Positions 1 to 8,097 of a stretch of 64,000 nt of DNA are shown here, piece by piece. Each line of letters begins with the position of its first letter. Position 1 is the stretch's first letter. Source of the DNA: Tepidibacter aestuarii (GTDB lineage Bacteria > Bacillota > Clostridia > Peptostreptococcales > Peptostreptococcaceae). The DNA lies in contig NZ_OW235315.1 of assembly GCF_934924865.1 (NCBI RefSeq), positions 1,178,001-1,242,000 of the forward strand, given 5' to 3'. The notes beneath the pieces were generated by a model. It saw nothing but the letters and a program-made list of their open reading frames with translations, had not been told where the DNA came from and ran no database searches. The position numbers and the translations under genes were made by a program.

Positions 1-726
1 GATTATGAGCTTACATTTAAAGATGCTACACCGTTAAAAAATGACGAGATAGAAATAGATAAGAAAAAAATAGAAAACTTAAAGAATCAAATAAAGAGAA
101 TCGGAAACGTAAATCTTGATTCAATACAGGAATATAAAGAAGTAAAAGAAAGATATGATTTTTATGAAGAACAAAAGAAGGATCTTGAAAAATCTATAGA
201 ATCAATAGAAAAATTAATAGTAGATCTTGAGGCTAATATGAGAAGTGAGTTTAGTGTTAACTTTAAAAAGATAAATGAGTACTACATGGTTATTTACAAA
301 AAACTATTCGGTGGAGGACATGGAGAGCTTAAGATAGTAGATCCATCTAACCTTTTACAAAGTGACATAGAAATAATAGCACAACCTCCTGGTAAAAAGC
401 TTAAAAACATAAATCTTTTATCTGGAGGAGAAAAAGCATTAACTGCAATAGCCATATTATTTAGTATAATAAGTACAAGACCTACACCGTTTTGTGTATT
501 AGATGAAATTGAAGCACCTCTTGATGATGCTAATATTTATAGATATGGAGAATTCTTAAGAGGTTTATCTAAAGATACACAATTCATAGCTATAACTCAC
601 AGAAGAGGAACTATGCAGGTATCAGATTACATATATGGTGTAACTATGGAGCAAAAAGCAATATCTAAAGTACTGAGTCTAAAACTAGAACAAGCACAAG
701 AATTAACTAATGAAAATGCGAGCTAG
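1..726 (+). CDS. smc: Chromosome segregation ATPase SMC, C-terminal part
   Basis: The frame is open from base 1, so this is the 3' end of a gene starting outside the window; 241 residues are visible. The first ~80 are charged coiled coil. They are followed by the C-terminal ATPase head: the ABC signature LSGGEKALTAIAI (around bases 418-456) and the Walker B/D-loop stretch VLDEIEAPLDDAN (around bases 496-534). SMC dimerises, binds ScpAB and compacts and segregates the chromosome. FtsY starts 10 bases after the stop, the usual smc-ftsY pairing of Firmicutes. The identification is firm; only the missing 5' part is unseen. Confidence 0.95.
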   Translation, partial: DYELTFKDATPLKNDEIEIDKKKIENLKNQIKRIGNVNLDSIQEYKEVKERYDFYEEQKKDLEKSIESIEKLIVDLEANMRSEFSVNFKKINEYYMVIYKKLFGGGHGELKIVDPSNLLQSDIEIIAQPPGKKLKNINLLSGGEKALTAIAILFSIISTRPTPFCVLDEIEAPLDDANIYRYGEFLRGLSKDTQFIAITHRRGTMQVSDYIYGVTMEQKAISKVLSLKLEQAQELTNENAS

Positions 727-736
727 GAGGTAAATT

Positions 737-2020
737 ATGTTAAAAAAAATATTTGATAAGTTTAAGAAAAAAGAAAATCAAGAAATTCAGGAAATAGAAC
801 AAGAAGTAGAAGAATCTAAAGAAGACATTAAAGGGGAATCAAAGGAAGAACAGGAAGAGGAAGCTAAAGAAGAAGTTAATAAAGAAAAGACCATAGAAGA
901 AAAGCCTAAAGAGGGACTTAAAGTAGATGAAATAAGTGTTGATGAATACGTTGAACAAGATTTAGAAGAAGTAATAGAAGAAAAATTAGAGAAAGCTAAA
1001 GAAGAGAAAATAGAAGAAACTAAAGAAGATGAAATTGAATCAAGTGAAGAAATTGAAGAGGAAGTTAAAGAAGAACAAGAAGAAAAAAAGGAAGAAATAA
1101 AGGTAAGCCTATTCTCAAGATTAAAGGATGGATTGTCTAAAACAAAAAAAGGGATAACAGATAGAGTAGATCAAGTTTTAAAAGCCTATGTAAAGGTAGA
1201 TGAAGAACTATTTGAAGATTTAGAAGAGATACTTATAACATCAGATGTAGGTGTTAATACTACAATGGACATTGTAGAGAAACTTAGAGATAGAGTAAAA
1301 AGTAAAAAAATAACTGAGGCAAAAGATGTTAGAGATGAACTTAAAGAAATACTTTCTGATATATTAGGTGATGAACAATCAAGTCTTAACATAGAGCCAG
1401 CTCCAGCTATTGTATTGGTTGTGGGCGTTAATGGAGTAGGAAAAACTACTACTATAGGAAAAATGGCTAATAGATTTAAAAAAGAAGGAAAACGTGTAAT
1501 GTTAGCTGCAGGAGATACATTTAGAGCTGCTGCAATAGACCAGTTAGAAGTTTGGGCAAATAGAGTTGGAGTGGATATGATAAATCACTCAGAGGGATCA
1601 GATCCTGGAGCTGTAATATTTGATGCAATAGCTGCAGCAAAATCTAGAAAGGCAGATGTACTAATATGTGATACAGCTGGTAGACTTCACAATAAAAAGA
1701 ATCTTATGAATGAACTGGGTAAAGTATTTAAAATTGTAGATAGAGAATATCCACAAGCTACTAAAGAGGTTTTACTCGTAGTAGATGCTACAACTGGTCA
1801 AAATGCAGTATCTCAGGCAAAGGTATTTAAAGAGGCTGCTAATATAACTGGTATAGTACTTACGAAACTGGATGGAACTGCAAAAGGTGGAGTTGTACTT
1901 GCAGTAAAATCAGAACTTGATGTACCCGTTAAGCTTATAGGTGTTGGAGAAAAAATGGAAGATCTTCAAGATTTTAATGCTAAAGATTTTGTAAAAGCAT
2001 TATTTGGTGACGAAAATTAA
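737..2020 (+). CDS. ftsY: Signal recognition particle receptor FtsY
   Basis: This 427-residue SRP receptor GTPase docks SRP-ribosome complexes at the membrane for co-translational insertion. Residues 1-125 are an extremely Glu/Lys-rich acidic region (about 40 residues longer than in compact FtsY proteins), as in the A domain of E. coli FtsY. The N domain starts near residue 125. The G domain carries the P-loop GVNGVGKTTT near 231, DTFRAAAIDQL near 259, DTAGR near 312 and TKLDGTAKGG near 375. The start follows AGGAGG at 726-731. It is probably co-transcribed with smc, while ylxM-ffh downstream have their own promoter. Confidence 0.96.
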   Translation: MLKKIFDKFKKKENQEIQEIEQEVEESKEDIKGESKEEQEEEAKEEVNKEKTIEEKPKEGLKVDEISVDEYVEQDLEEVIEEKLEKAKEEKIEETKEDEIESSEEIEEEVKEEQEEKKEEIKVSLFSRLKDGLSKTKKGITDRVDQVLKAYVKVDEELFEDLEEILITSDVGVNTTMDIVEKLRDRVKSKKITEAKDVRDELKEILSDILGDEQSSLNIEPAPAIVLVVGVNGVGKTTTIGKMANRFKKEGKRVMLAAGDTFRAAAIDQLEVWANRVGVDMINHSEGSDPGAVIFDAIAAAKSRKADVLICDTAGRLHNKKNLMNELGKVFKIVDREYPQATKEVLLVVDATTGQNAVSQAKVFKEAANITGIVLTKLDGTAKGGVVLAVKSELDVPVKLIGVGEKMEDLQDFNAKDFVKALFGDEN

Positions 2021-2029
2021 TAAAAATTA

Positions 2030-2085
2030 TTGACAAGATGGATTATCTGATATAAAATACATCTGTAAAGGCGACAAGCTTTACA
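2030..2085 (+). promoter_or_regulatory. Promoter and leader hairpin of ylxM-ffh
   Basis: A sigma-A type promoter is visible: TTGACA at 2030-2035, a 17-base spacer and TAAAAT at 2053-2058. The leader then holds a perfect 7-bp hairpin, TGTAAAG...CTTTACA (2064-2085), just ahead of the ylxM ribosome binding site. This implies that ylxM-ffh can be transcribed apart from smc-ftsY. The function of the hairpin is unknown. Confidence 0.65.
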
Positions 2086-2111
2086 CTTATAATTCTTTGG
2101 GAAGTGTTAAT

Positions 2112-2480
2112 ATGGAATTAAACAAAGTCATAGAGATTGGTATTTTATTCGATTTTTATAAAGAACTTTTAACTGAAAAACAAAGAGAATCAGTTAATCT
2201 ATACTATAATGAGGATTATTCATTGGGTGAGATTAGTGAAAATCTTAAAATTTCAAGACAAGGGGTCTATGACACTTTAAAGAGAGCTGAGAAGATTTTA
2301 CAGGATTATGAAAAAAAATTAAATCTAGTAGAAAAATCCAATAAAAGAAATAAGCTAATAGAGAGCTTGTACGAAAAAGTTGTTGATATAAAAGAAGAAA
2401 TTAAAGTTGATAATAATTTTAATGGTTTAGTCCCTAAGATTGAAAATCTAGAAGAAATTTGTAGGGAGTTGTTGAGATGA
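2112..2480 (+). CDS. ylxM: YlxM, putative SRP-associated HTH protein
   Basis: This 122-residue protein matches the YlxM/p13 family, which has a sigma-70 region 4-like helix-turn-helix and is encoded with ffh in Firmicutes. Streptococcal YlxM is reported to bind SRP components. Landmarks are the DFYKELLTEKQ opening, the HTH stretch SLGEISENLKISRQGVYDTL (about residues 38-57) and a C-terminal coiled coil. I chose ATG 2112, with GGGAAG eight bases upstream, over the in-frame TTG at 2097, because the family begins close to the DFY motif. The stop overlaps the ffh start by 4 bases (ATGA), so the two are translationally coupled. Confidence 0.88.
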   Translation: MELNKVIEIGILFDFYKELLTEKQRESVNLYYNEDYSLGEISENLKISRQGVYDTLKRAEKILQDYEKKLNLVEKSNKRNKLIESLYEKVVDIKEEIKVDNNFNGLVPKIENLEEICRELLR

Positions 2481-3832
2481 TTTTTGAAGGATTAGCAGAG
2501 AAGCTTCAAGGTACTCTTGGGAAATTAAAGAGCAAGGGTAAATTGAATGAAAAAGATGTTAAAGATGCTATGAGAGAGGTAAAACTTGCACTTCTTGAGG
2601 CCGATGTTAACTTTAAGGTTGTAAAAGAGTTTGTAAACAAGGTTAAAGAAAGAGCTGTAGGTCAAGAAGTAATGGAAAGTTTAACTCCAGGACAGCATGT
2701 AATAAAGATAGTTAATGAAGAACTTACAGATTTAATGGGAAATGTTCAAAGTAAAATAAGCTTTGCATCGAAGCCTCCTACTGTAATAATGTTAGTTGGA
2801 CTTCAAGGGGCAGGTAAAACTACTACCGGAGGAAAACTAGGGGGATTACTTAAGAAACAAGGTAAAAAGCCGTTATTAGTAGCCTGTGACGTGTACAGAC
2901 CCGCGGCTATTAAGCAGCTACAAGTTGTAGGAAGTCAACTTGAAATACCTGTTTTTTCAATGGGAGATAAAGAAAATCCTGTTAATATAGCAAAAGAAGG
3001 AATTAACCACGCACTTGATCATAATAACGATGTTGTTATTATAGATACGGCTGGTAGACTTCATATAGATGAACTTTTAATGGATGAATTAAAGAACATA
3101 AAAACTGAGGTTAAACCTCATGAAATATTATTAGTTATAGACTCTATGACAGGTCAAGACGCTGTAAATGTTGCTGAGAATTTCAATGAAGCATTAGGAA
3201 TAGATGGAGTTGTTCTTACTAAATTAGATGGAGACACTAGAGGTGGAGCAGCACTTTCGGTAAGATCTGTTACGAGAAAGCCTATAAAATTTATAGGTAT
3301 GGGAGAAAAGCTTGATGATTTAGAGGCATTTCACCCAGATAGAATGGCATCGAGAATTCTTGGAATGGGAGATGTTCTATCTTTAATAGAAAAAGCTGAA
3401 CAAGCTATAGATGTTAAAAAGGCTAAGGAATTAGAAGCCAAAATTAAAAATCAGGAATTTGATTTTGAAGATTTCTTAACTCAAATGGAACAAGTAAAGA
3501 GCTTAGGACCTTTGAATAAGATTATGGAGATGATTCCTGGAATGAGCGGAGCAAAAGAGCTAAAGAATGTAAGTTTTGATGATAAAGAAATCCGCAGAAT
3601 AGAAGCTATCATAAAGTCTATGACAAAAAAAGAAAGAAAAAATCCATCAATTCTAAATGCAAGTAGAAGAAGAAGGATTGCAAATGGTAGTGGAACCAAG
3701 GTACAAGAGGTTAACAGACTTGTAAAACAGTTTGAACAAACTAAAAAAATGATGAAGCAATTTGGAGATTTAGAAAAGAGTATGAAAAAGGGAGGAAAAA
3801 TGAAACTTCCTTTCTTTGGAAATAAATTATAA
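2477..3832 (+). CDS. ffh: Signal recognition particle protein Ffh
   Basis: This 451-residue SRP54 homologue is the GTPase and signal-sequence binding subunit of SRP. The N domain spans about 1-90. The G domain has GLQGAGKTTTGGKLG near 107, DVYRPAAIKQL near 138, DTAGRLH near 190 and TKLDGDTRGGAALS near 248. The Met-rich M domain follows from about residue 300 (KIMEMIPGM, then a basic SRR/RRRIANGSG RNA-binding stretch) and the protein ends in Met- and Lys-rich sequence. Length is normal. It partners with FtsY encoded just upstream; the 4.5S/scRNA gene is not in this window. Confidence 0.97.
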   Translation: MIFEGLAEKLQGTLGKLKSKGKLNEKDVKDAMREVKLALLEADVNFKVVKEFVNKVKERAVGQEVMESLTPGQHVIKIVNEELTDLMGNVQSKISFASKPPTVIMLVGLQGAGKTTTGGKLGGLLKKQGKKPLLVACDVYRPAAIKQLQVVGSQLEIPVFSMGDKENPVNIAKEGINHALDHNNDVVIIDTAGRLHIDELLMDELKNIKTEVKPHEILLVIDSMTGQDAVNVAENFNEALGIDGVVLTKLDGDTRGGAALSVRSVTRKPIKFIGMGEKLDDLEAFHPDRMASRILGMGDVLSLIEKAEQAIDVKKAKELEAKIKNQEFDFEDFLTQMEQVKSLGPLNKIMEMIPGMSGAKELKNVSFDDKEIRRIEAIIKSMTKKERKNPSILNASRRRRIANGSGTKVQEVNRLVKQFEQTKKMMKQFGDLEKSMKKGGKMKLPFFGNKL

Positions 3833-3853
3833 ATTTTAAGGGAGGTGAAATAC

Positions 3854-4099
3854 ATGGCAGTTAAGATAAGATTAAAAAGAATGGGTGCTAACAAGAAACC
3901 TTTTTATAGAATAGTTGTTGCTGATTCTCGTTCTCCGAGAGATGGTAAGTTCATCGAAGAAATCGGATACTACAATCCAGTTTCTCAACCAAAGCAAATC
4001 AAGATAAATGATGAGAGAGCTTCTAAATGGTTAAAAGATGGTGCTCAACCAACTGATACTGTTAAGTCTTTATTTAAGAAAAACGGAATTATGGAATAG
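3854..4099 (+). CDS. rpsP: 30S ribosomal protein S16
   Basis: This is an 81-residue S16 protein, opening with the family signature [20 protein letters not shown]. It binds 16S rRNA early in 30S assembly. The start is ATG 3854 behind GGGAGGTG (3840-3847). An in-frame GTG at 3845 lies inside that ribosome binding site and is rejected. It is the first gene of the usual rpsP-khpA-rimM-trmD-rplS series. Confidence 0.97.
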   Translation: MAVKIRLKRMGANKKPFYRIVVADSRSPRDGKFIEEIGYYNPVSQPKQIKINDERASKWLKDGAQPTDTVKSLFKKNGIME

Positions 4100-4126
4100 A
4101 TATCCTTCTAAATAGGAGGTGGTATC

Positions 4127-4357
4127 ATGAGAGAATTGGTCGAGAAGATAGCTAAATCTCTAGTTGATAACCCTGATGAAGTTGTTGTTAAAGAGACAGA
4201 AGGAACACACTCTATAATCATAGAGCTTAGAGTTGCCCAAGAAGACATGGGTAAGGTTATAGGGAAACAAGGTAGAATAGCAAAAGCTATTAGAACCTTA
4301 GTTAAATCTGCAGCTATTAAGCAGAATAAACAAGTTAGTGTTGAAATTGTTCAATAA
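4127..4357 (+). CDS. khpA: KH-domain RNA-binding protein KhpA
   Basis: This 76-residue single KH-domain protein (YlqC/KhpA family) carries the GxxG loop within GKVIGKQGRIAKAIRTL (about residues 42-58). In streptococci and other Firmicutes, KhpA pairs with KhpB (Jag) and affects cell elongation and mRNA handling. It follows rpsP by 27 bases, with AGGAGGTGG before the ATG. A strong terminator follows at once, so the unit rpsP-khpA ends here. Confidence 0.92.
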   Translation: MRELVEKIAKSLVDNPDEVVVKETEGTHSIIIELRVAQEDMGKVIGKQGRIAKAIRTLVKSAAIKQNKQVSVEIVQ

Positions 4358-4386
4358 AAGGATTAGGGTTAACCCTAATCCTTTTT
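4356..4386 (+). terminator. Terminator after khpA
   Basis: A perfect inverted repeat, AAAAGGATTAGGGTT/AACCCTAATCCTTTT, is followed by a short T run: a Rho-independent terminator. A second, weaker hairpin with arms AAAAAAGTCT (4396-4405) and AGACTTTTTT (4427-4436) follows. Confidence 0.85.
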
Positions 4387-4521
4387 GTGCATAATAAAAA
4401 AGTCTTCTTTTGGAGAATTTAAACGTAGACTTTTTTGAAATTCATAACAGAAATTATACTTATCCACAATTTAAATAGGAATATAATTTCCTACTCATTA
4501 TAAAAAAGGTAGGTGAAAATA

Positions 4522-5025
4522 ATGATAGAATACTTTAAAATTGGTCAAATAGTAAAAGTTCAAGGGTTAAAAGGTGAAATGAGGGTATACCCACTAACTG
4601 ATTACAAAGAGAGATTTGAAGAAATAGATTGGGTATATATATCTGATGATAAAGAGACTAAGTATGAGATTGAGAAAGTAAGATACAAAGGAAACGTAGT
4701 AATCTTAAAGATAAAAGGAATAGATAGTATAAATGATGCTGAAAAGCTTATGAAAAAATATCTTAGAATACCAAGAGAAAATGCTAGAGAGCTTGAAGAT
4801 GATGAATATTTTATATCTGACTTAATAGGCATAAAAGCATATACAGTAGGTGGAGAATATATTGGAGTTTTAGATGAAGTATTACAAACTGCGGCTAATG
4901 ATGTTTACTTAATAAAGAACGATGAAAATAAAGAAATATTAATTCCAGCTATTAAAAAATTTGTTCCTGAACTTAGTATTGAAGATAAAAAGATGATAAT
5001 AGATCCAATAGAAGGAATGATATAA
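4522..5025 (+). CDS. rimM: Ribosome maturation factor RimM
   Basis: This 167-residue 16S rRNA processing factor has an N-terminal RimM barrel (FKIGQIVKVQGLKGEMRVYP) and a C-terminal PRC-barrel (DLIGIKAYTVGGEYIG...ILIPA). It binds S19 during maturation of the 30S head. The start is ATG 4522 behind GGTAGGTG; the in-frame GTG at 4513 lies in the ribosome binding site. The stop overlaps the trmD start by one base (TAATG), so translation is likely coupled. Confidence 0.95.
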   Translation: MIEYFKIGQIVKVQGLKGEMRVYPLTDYKERFEEIDWVYISDDKETKYEIEKVRYKGNVVILKIKGIDSINDAEKLMKKYLRIPRENARELEDDEYFISDLIGIKAYTVGGEYIGVLDEVLQTAANDVYLIKNDENKEILIPAIKKFVPELSIEDKKMIIDPIEGMI

Positions 5026-5780
5026 TGAGAATCCACGTAATGACATTATTTCCTCAAATATTTGAGTCATATATAAATGAAAGTATAATGAAAAGAGCTA
5101 ATGATAAGGGTTTAATAGATATAAAACTTTATAATATAAGAGATTTTTCAAATAATAAGCATAAAAAAGTAGACGATTATCCATATGGTGGGGGAGCAGG
5201 TATGGTTATGACTCCTCAGCCAATATACGATACTTATATGCATATAATACAAAAATTTAACATAGAAGATCCAAAGGTTATATATCTAACTCCAAAAGGG
5301 AAAGTGTATAAGCAAGAAATGGCTGAAAAGTTTTCTCTTGATAATGACATAATACTTTTATGTGGGCATTATGAGGGAGTAGATCAAAGAATAATAGATC
5401 TTATAGTAACTCATGAGATATCTATAGGAGATTATGTTTTAACAGGTGGAGAGCTACCAGCACTTATATTAATAGACTCTATATCAAGATTAATATCTGG
5501 TGTTTTAGGCCAGGATGAATCGTTTGAAGAAGAATCATTCAAAGATAATTTGCTTGAATATCCTCATTATACAAGACCTAGAGAATTTATGGATGAAAAG
5601 GTTCCTAATGTATTGTTATCTGGAAATCATAAAAATATAGATCAGTGGAGAAGAGAGCAATCTATAGATATAACTATACAAAAAAGACCTGATTTGATGA
5701 AAAAAGCAGCTTTAACAGATAAAGACAAGAAATATATACAAAAAAGATCAAAAACTATTGCAAATAATAAAAAAAAGTGA
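5025..5780 (+). CDS. trmD: tRNA (guanine37-N1)-methyltransferase TrmD
   Basis: This 251-residue SPOUT methyltransferase makes m1G37 in tRNAs reading CNN codons and prevents +1 frameshifting. Diagnostic motifs are DDYPYGGGAGMVM (about 50-62), LLCGHYEGVDQRI (about 109-121) and SIGDYVLTGGELPALILID (about 132-150), which form the AdoMet-binding trefoil knot. The C-terminal domain binds tRNA, and the last ~30 residues are very Lys-rich. Length is normal. Confidence 0.97.
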   Translation: MRIHVMTLFPQIFESYINESIMKRANDKGLIDIKLYNIRDFSNNKHKKVDDYPYGGGAGMVMTPQPIYDTYMHIIQKFNIEDPKVIYLTPKGKVYKQEMAEKFSLDNDIILLCGHYEGVDQRIIDLIVTHEISIGDYVLTGGELPALILIDSISRLISGVLGQDESFEEESFKDNLLEYPHYTRPREFMDEKVPNVLLSGNHKNIDQWRREQSIDITIQKRPDLMKKAALTDKDKKYIQKRSKTIANNKKK

Positions 5781-5802
5781 TAAAATTTAATGGTTGAAAA
5801 TA

Positions 5803-5860
5803 ACGGGCGTTCCTCTGCTATGGAAAATATTAAGAACGTCTATGATTAGGAGGAAGAAAC
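5803..5860 (+). promoter_or_regulatory. Candidate L19 (rplS) leader RNA
   Basis: The trmD-rplS gap holds ACGGGCGTTCCTCTGCTATG followed 14 bases later by GAACGTCT (5834-5841), which can pair with GGGCGTTC, ending just before AGGAGGA (5848-5854). Sequence and position resemble the Firmicutes L19 leader, a presumed ribosomal protein autoregulatory element. The match is from memory of the motif, not a covariance search. Confidence 0.6.
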
Positions 5861-6202
5861 ATGGATATATTAAGAGCTATTGAGCAAGAACAACTTAAGA
5901 AGGAAATACCTGCATTTGGAACTGGTGATACTGTAAAAGTACACATAAAGATCAAAGAGGGTAAAAGAGAAAGAGTTCAGATGTTTGAAGGAGTAGTTAT
6001 CAAAAGACAAGGTGGAGGAGCTAGAGAAACTTTCACTGTAAGAAAAATATCTTTTGGTGTAGGTGTTGAGAAGGTATTACCTGTTCACTCTCCAAAAATC
6101 GAAAAAATCGAAGTAGTTAGAAAAGGTAAAGTTAGAAGAGCTAAAATCTACTACATCCGTGAAAGAGTTGGAAAGAAAGCTAAAATTAAAGAAGCTAAGT
6201 AA
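5861..6202 (+). CDS. rplS: 50S ribosomal protein L19
   Basis: This 113-residue L19 protein lies at the 30S-50S interface. It has the family stretches [19 protein letters not shown] and [20 protein letters not shown] and the basic tail [16 protein letters not shown]. It starts at ATG 5861 behind AGGAGGA. It ends the trmD-rplS unit and is followed by a terminator. Confidence 0.97.
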   Translation: MDILRAIEQEQLKKEIPAFGTGDTVKVHIKIKEGKRERVQMFEGVVIKRQGGGARETFTVRKISFGVGVEKVLPVHSPKIEKIEVVRKGKVRRAKIYYIRERVGKKAKIKEAK

Positions 6203-6205
6203 TTT

Positions 6206-6234
6206 TAATGGGACTGTTTTTCAGTCCCTTTTAA
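6206..6234 (+). terminator. Terminator after rplS
   Basis: GGGACTG (6210-6216), a TTTTT loop, CAGTCCC (6222-6228) and TTTT form a compact Rho-independent terminator directly behind the rplS stop. Confidence 0.85.
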
Positions 6235-6243
6235 TATATATAT

Positions 6244-6340
6244 AGATTATAATAAATTCAACTTATTTATAATGTTGATATATGAATAAAACTATTCACT
6301 ATGGTTACACGAGCTATGCAATAACATGAAATGAACTTTT
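6244..6340 (+). repeat. Dispersed intergenic element, degenerate copy C
   Basis: The stretch ACGAGCTATGC...AACATGAAATGAACTTTT (6309-6341) aligns with the right half of the element at 9905-10044 (ACATGAGCTATGC...AGCATAAAGCGAATTTT). The preceding bases align loosely with its left half. The conserved 24-base hairpin of the better copies is missing here. It sits between the rplS terminator and rbgA, and no coding potential was seen. Confidence 0.4.
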
Positions 6341-6383
6341 TAATATATAGAGTAAGATTAAAATATAAAATGGATGTGATAAT

Positions 6384-7262
6384 ATGGAAAACATGGATAA
6401 TAGAATGAATATAAACTGGTATCCAGGACATATGAAAAAAACTAAAGAATCATTACAAAAAAATTTAAAACTAATAGATGTGGTCGTCGAGCTATTAGAC
6501 AGCAGAATCCCATTTAGTAGTAAAAATCCAGATGTAGACAATATAATAAAGGACAAGCCAAAGGTTGTTGTTTTAAATAAGTTCGATATGGCAGATCCAA
6601 GTAAGATAAAATTATGGCAAGACTATTATGAATCACAAGGCGTTAAGGCTATACCTGTAAACACAATCTCTGGAAAAGGTGTAGATAAGATAATACAAGA
6701 ATGTAGAGAAGCAGTAAGAGAAAAGATGGAAGCTTTGATAAAAAAGGGAAGAAAGGAAAGAGCTATTAGACTTATGATAGTTGGAGTTCCAAATGTAGGA
6801 AAATCAACTCTTATAAATAAGCTTGCTGGAAGAAAAAGTACTCAAACTGGAGATAGACCTGGAGTTACAAAGGGAAACCAATGGGTTAAATTAAAGGGGA
6901 ATTTAGAACTTTTAGATACACCAGGAATACTTTGGCCTAGGTTTGAAGATGAAAATGTGGCTATGAATTTAGCATTTACTAGAGCAATAAAGGATGAGAT
7001 ACTAGATGTAGAGACATTAGCTCTAAGATTTATAGAAAAGCTTGAAGATATATATCCTGAAAACTTAAAAGAAAGATATAAGCTAGAAGAATTAGGTCAA
7101 ACACCTCTTGAAACTATGGAGATGATAGGAGTTAAAAGAGGATGTCTAATGGCGCGTAAAGAAATAGATTATACAAGGGTTGCAAAAATAGTTCTAAATG
7201 AATTTAGAGAAGGTAAAACAGGAAAAATGACTTTAGAAGTGCCTGCTGACTTTGAAAAATAA
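6384..7262 (+). CDS. rbgA: Ribosome biogenesis GTPase RbgA (YlqF)
   Basis: This 292-residue circularly permuted GTPase is required for late 50S assembly (L16 incorporation) in B. subtilis. After the opening INWYPGHMKKT, the G motifs come in permuted order: G4 VVLNKFDMAD (about 55-64), then G1 VGVPNVGKSTLINKLAG (about 133-149), then G3 LLDTPGILWP (about 175-184). A C-terminal ANTAR-like RNA-binding domain follows. ATG 6384 has only a modest ribosome binding site, GGATGTG, six bases upstream; in-frame ATGs at 6393 and 6405 are alternatives. It is followed by a terminator and rnhB, the conserved order. Confidence 0.95.
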   Translation: MENMDNRMNINWYPGHMKKTKESLQKNLKLIDVVVELLDSRIPFSSKNPDVDNIIKDKPKVVVLNKFDMADPSKIKLWQDYYESQGVKAIPVNTISGKGVDKIIQECREAVREKMEALIKKGRKERAIRLMIVGVPNVGKSTLINKLAGRKSTQTGDRPGVTKGNQWVKLKGNLELLDTPGILWPRFEDENVAMNLAFTRAIKDEILDVETLALRFIEKLEDIYPENLKERYKLEELGQTPLETMEMIGVKRGCLMARKEIDYTRVAKIVLNEFREGKTGKMTLEVPADFEK

Positions 7263-7263
7263 G

Positions 7264-7297
7264 CTAGAGAAAGAATTAATTCTTTCTCTATTTTTTA
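7264..7297 (+). terminator. Terminator between rbgA and rnhB
   Basis: AGAGAAAGAATT/AATTCTTTCTCT (7266-7289) is a perfect inverted repeat with a following T6 run. The rnhB ribosome binding site starts only 13 bases later, so read-through may still supply rnhB. Confidence 0.75.
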
Positions 7298-7316
7298 TAT
7301 AAAAGGAGGAAAAAAT

Positions 7317-8096
7317 ATGTTTGGAAATATGAAGGTAAAGGATATAAATGAGTTTGTAAACAATATAGATGAAAATGATTATATGAAGTATATAGATATT
7401 TTAAGTAATGATGAGAGAAAGTCTGTTCAAAAAATAGCTCTTAAGTTATCTAAGAAATTAGATGCTTTAAGAAAAGAAGAAGAGAGAATACATAGAATAA
7501 AAGAATTTGAGAGATGGTCTTATGAAAACGGATATACATATATAGGTGGTATAGATGAGGCAGGGAGAGGTCCTTTAGCTGGTCCTGTTGTTGCAGCAGT
7601 TGTTGTATTTGATAAAGATGTAGATATAAAGTATATAAATGACTCTAAGAAGCTAAGTGAAGAAAAGAGAAACGAATTATTTGAAACAATAAAAAATGAA
7701 GCGCTAGATTATGGAATAGGGATAGTTGATAACGGCAAGATAGATGAAATAAATATATTGAACGCTACATATCTTGCTATGAAAAAAGCCATAAATAATT
7801 TAAAGAATAAGCCAGATTGCTTATTAATAGATGCAGTTACTATACCTAATATAGATATAGCACAAAAAGCTATAATAAAAGGAGATAGCAAGTCTATATC
7901 AATAGCAGCAGCTAGTATTTTAGCTAAGGTAACTAGGGATAAACTTATGTATGAATATGACGATAAATATAGTGAGTATGGATTTTCAAAGCATAAAGGA
8001 TATGGAACAAAGGAGCATTATGAAGCTATAAAAAATCAAGGGATAACTCCTATTCACAGAAGATCCTTTCTCAAATCTATTTTAAACGGAGACTAA
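7317..8096 (+). CDS. rnhB: Ribonuclease HII
   Basis: This 259-residue RNase HII removes ribonucleotides from DNA-RNA hybrids. The catalytic domain starts near residue 77 with YIGGIDEAGRGPLAGPVVAA, giving the first Asp-Glu pair. DCLLIDAVTIPNIDIA (about 168-183) and the Asp in AKVTRDKLM complete the acidic set. HKGYGTKEHYEAI and HRRSF near the C-terminus are typical. The ~70-residue charged N-terminal extension is the form common in Firmicutes. The start follows AAAGGAGGA. Confidence 0.95.
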   Translation: MFGNMKVKDINEFVNNIDENDYMKYIDILSNDERKSVQKIALKLSKKLDALRKEEERIHRIKEFERWSYENGYTYIGGIDEAGRGPLAGPVVAAVVVFDKDVDIKYINDSKKLSEEKRNELFETIKNEALDYGIGIVDNGKIDEINILNATYLAMKKAINNLKNKPDCLLIDAVTIPNIDIAQKAIIKGDSKSISIAAASILAKVTRDKLMYEYDDKYSEYGFSKHKGYGTKEHYEAIKNQGITPIHRRSFLKSILNGD

Positions 8097-8097
8097 T

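Noticed and set aside
2097..2111. Upstream TTG start for ylxM
   Set aside because: The ribosome binding site GGGAAG lies downstream of this TTG and fits ATG 2112, which also matches the family's N-terminus.
3481..3894. Long minus-strand open frame opposite ffh and rpsP
   Set aside because: It is a shadow of strongly supported genes on the plus strand, with Phe/Ile/Leu-rich low-complexity translation and no ribosome binding site.
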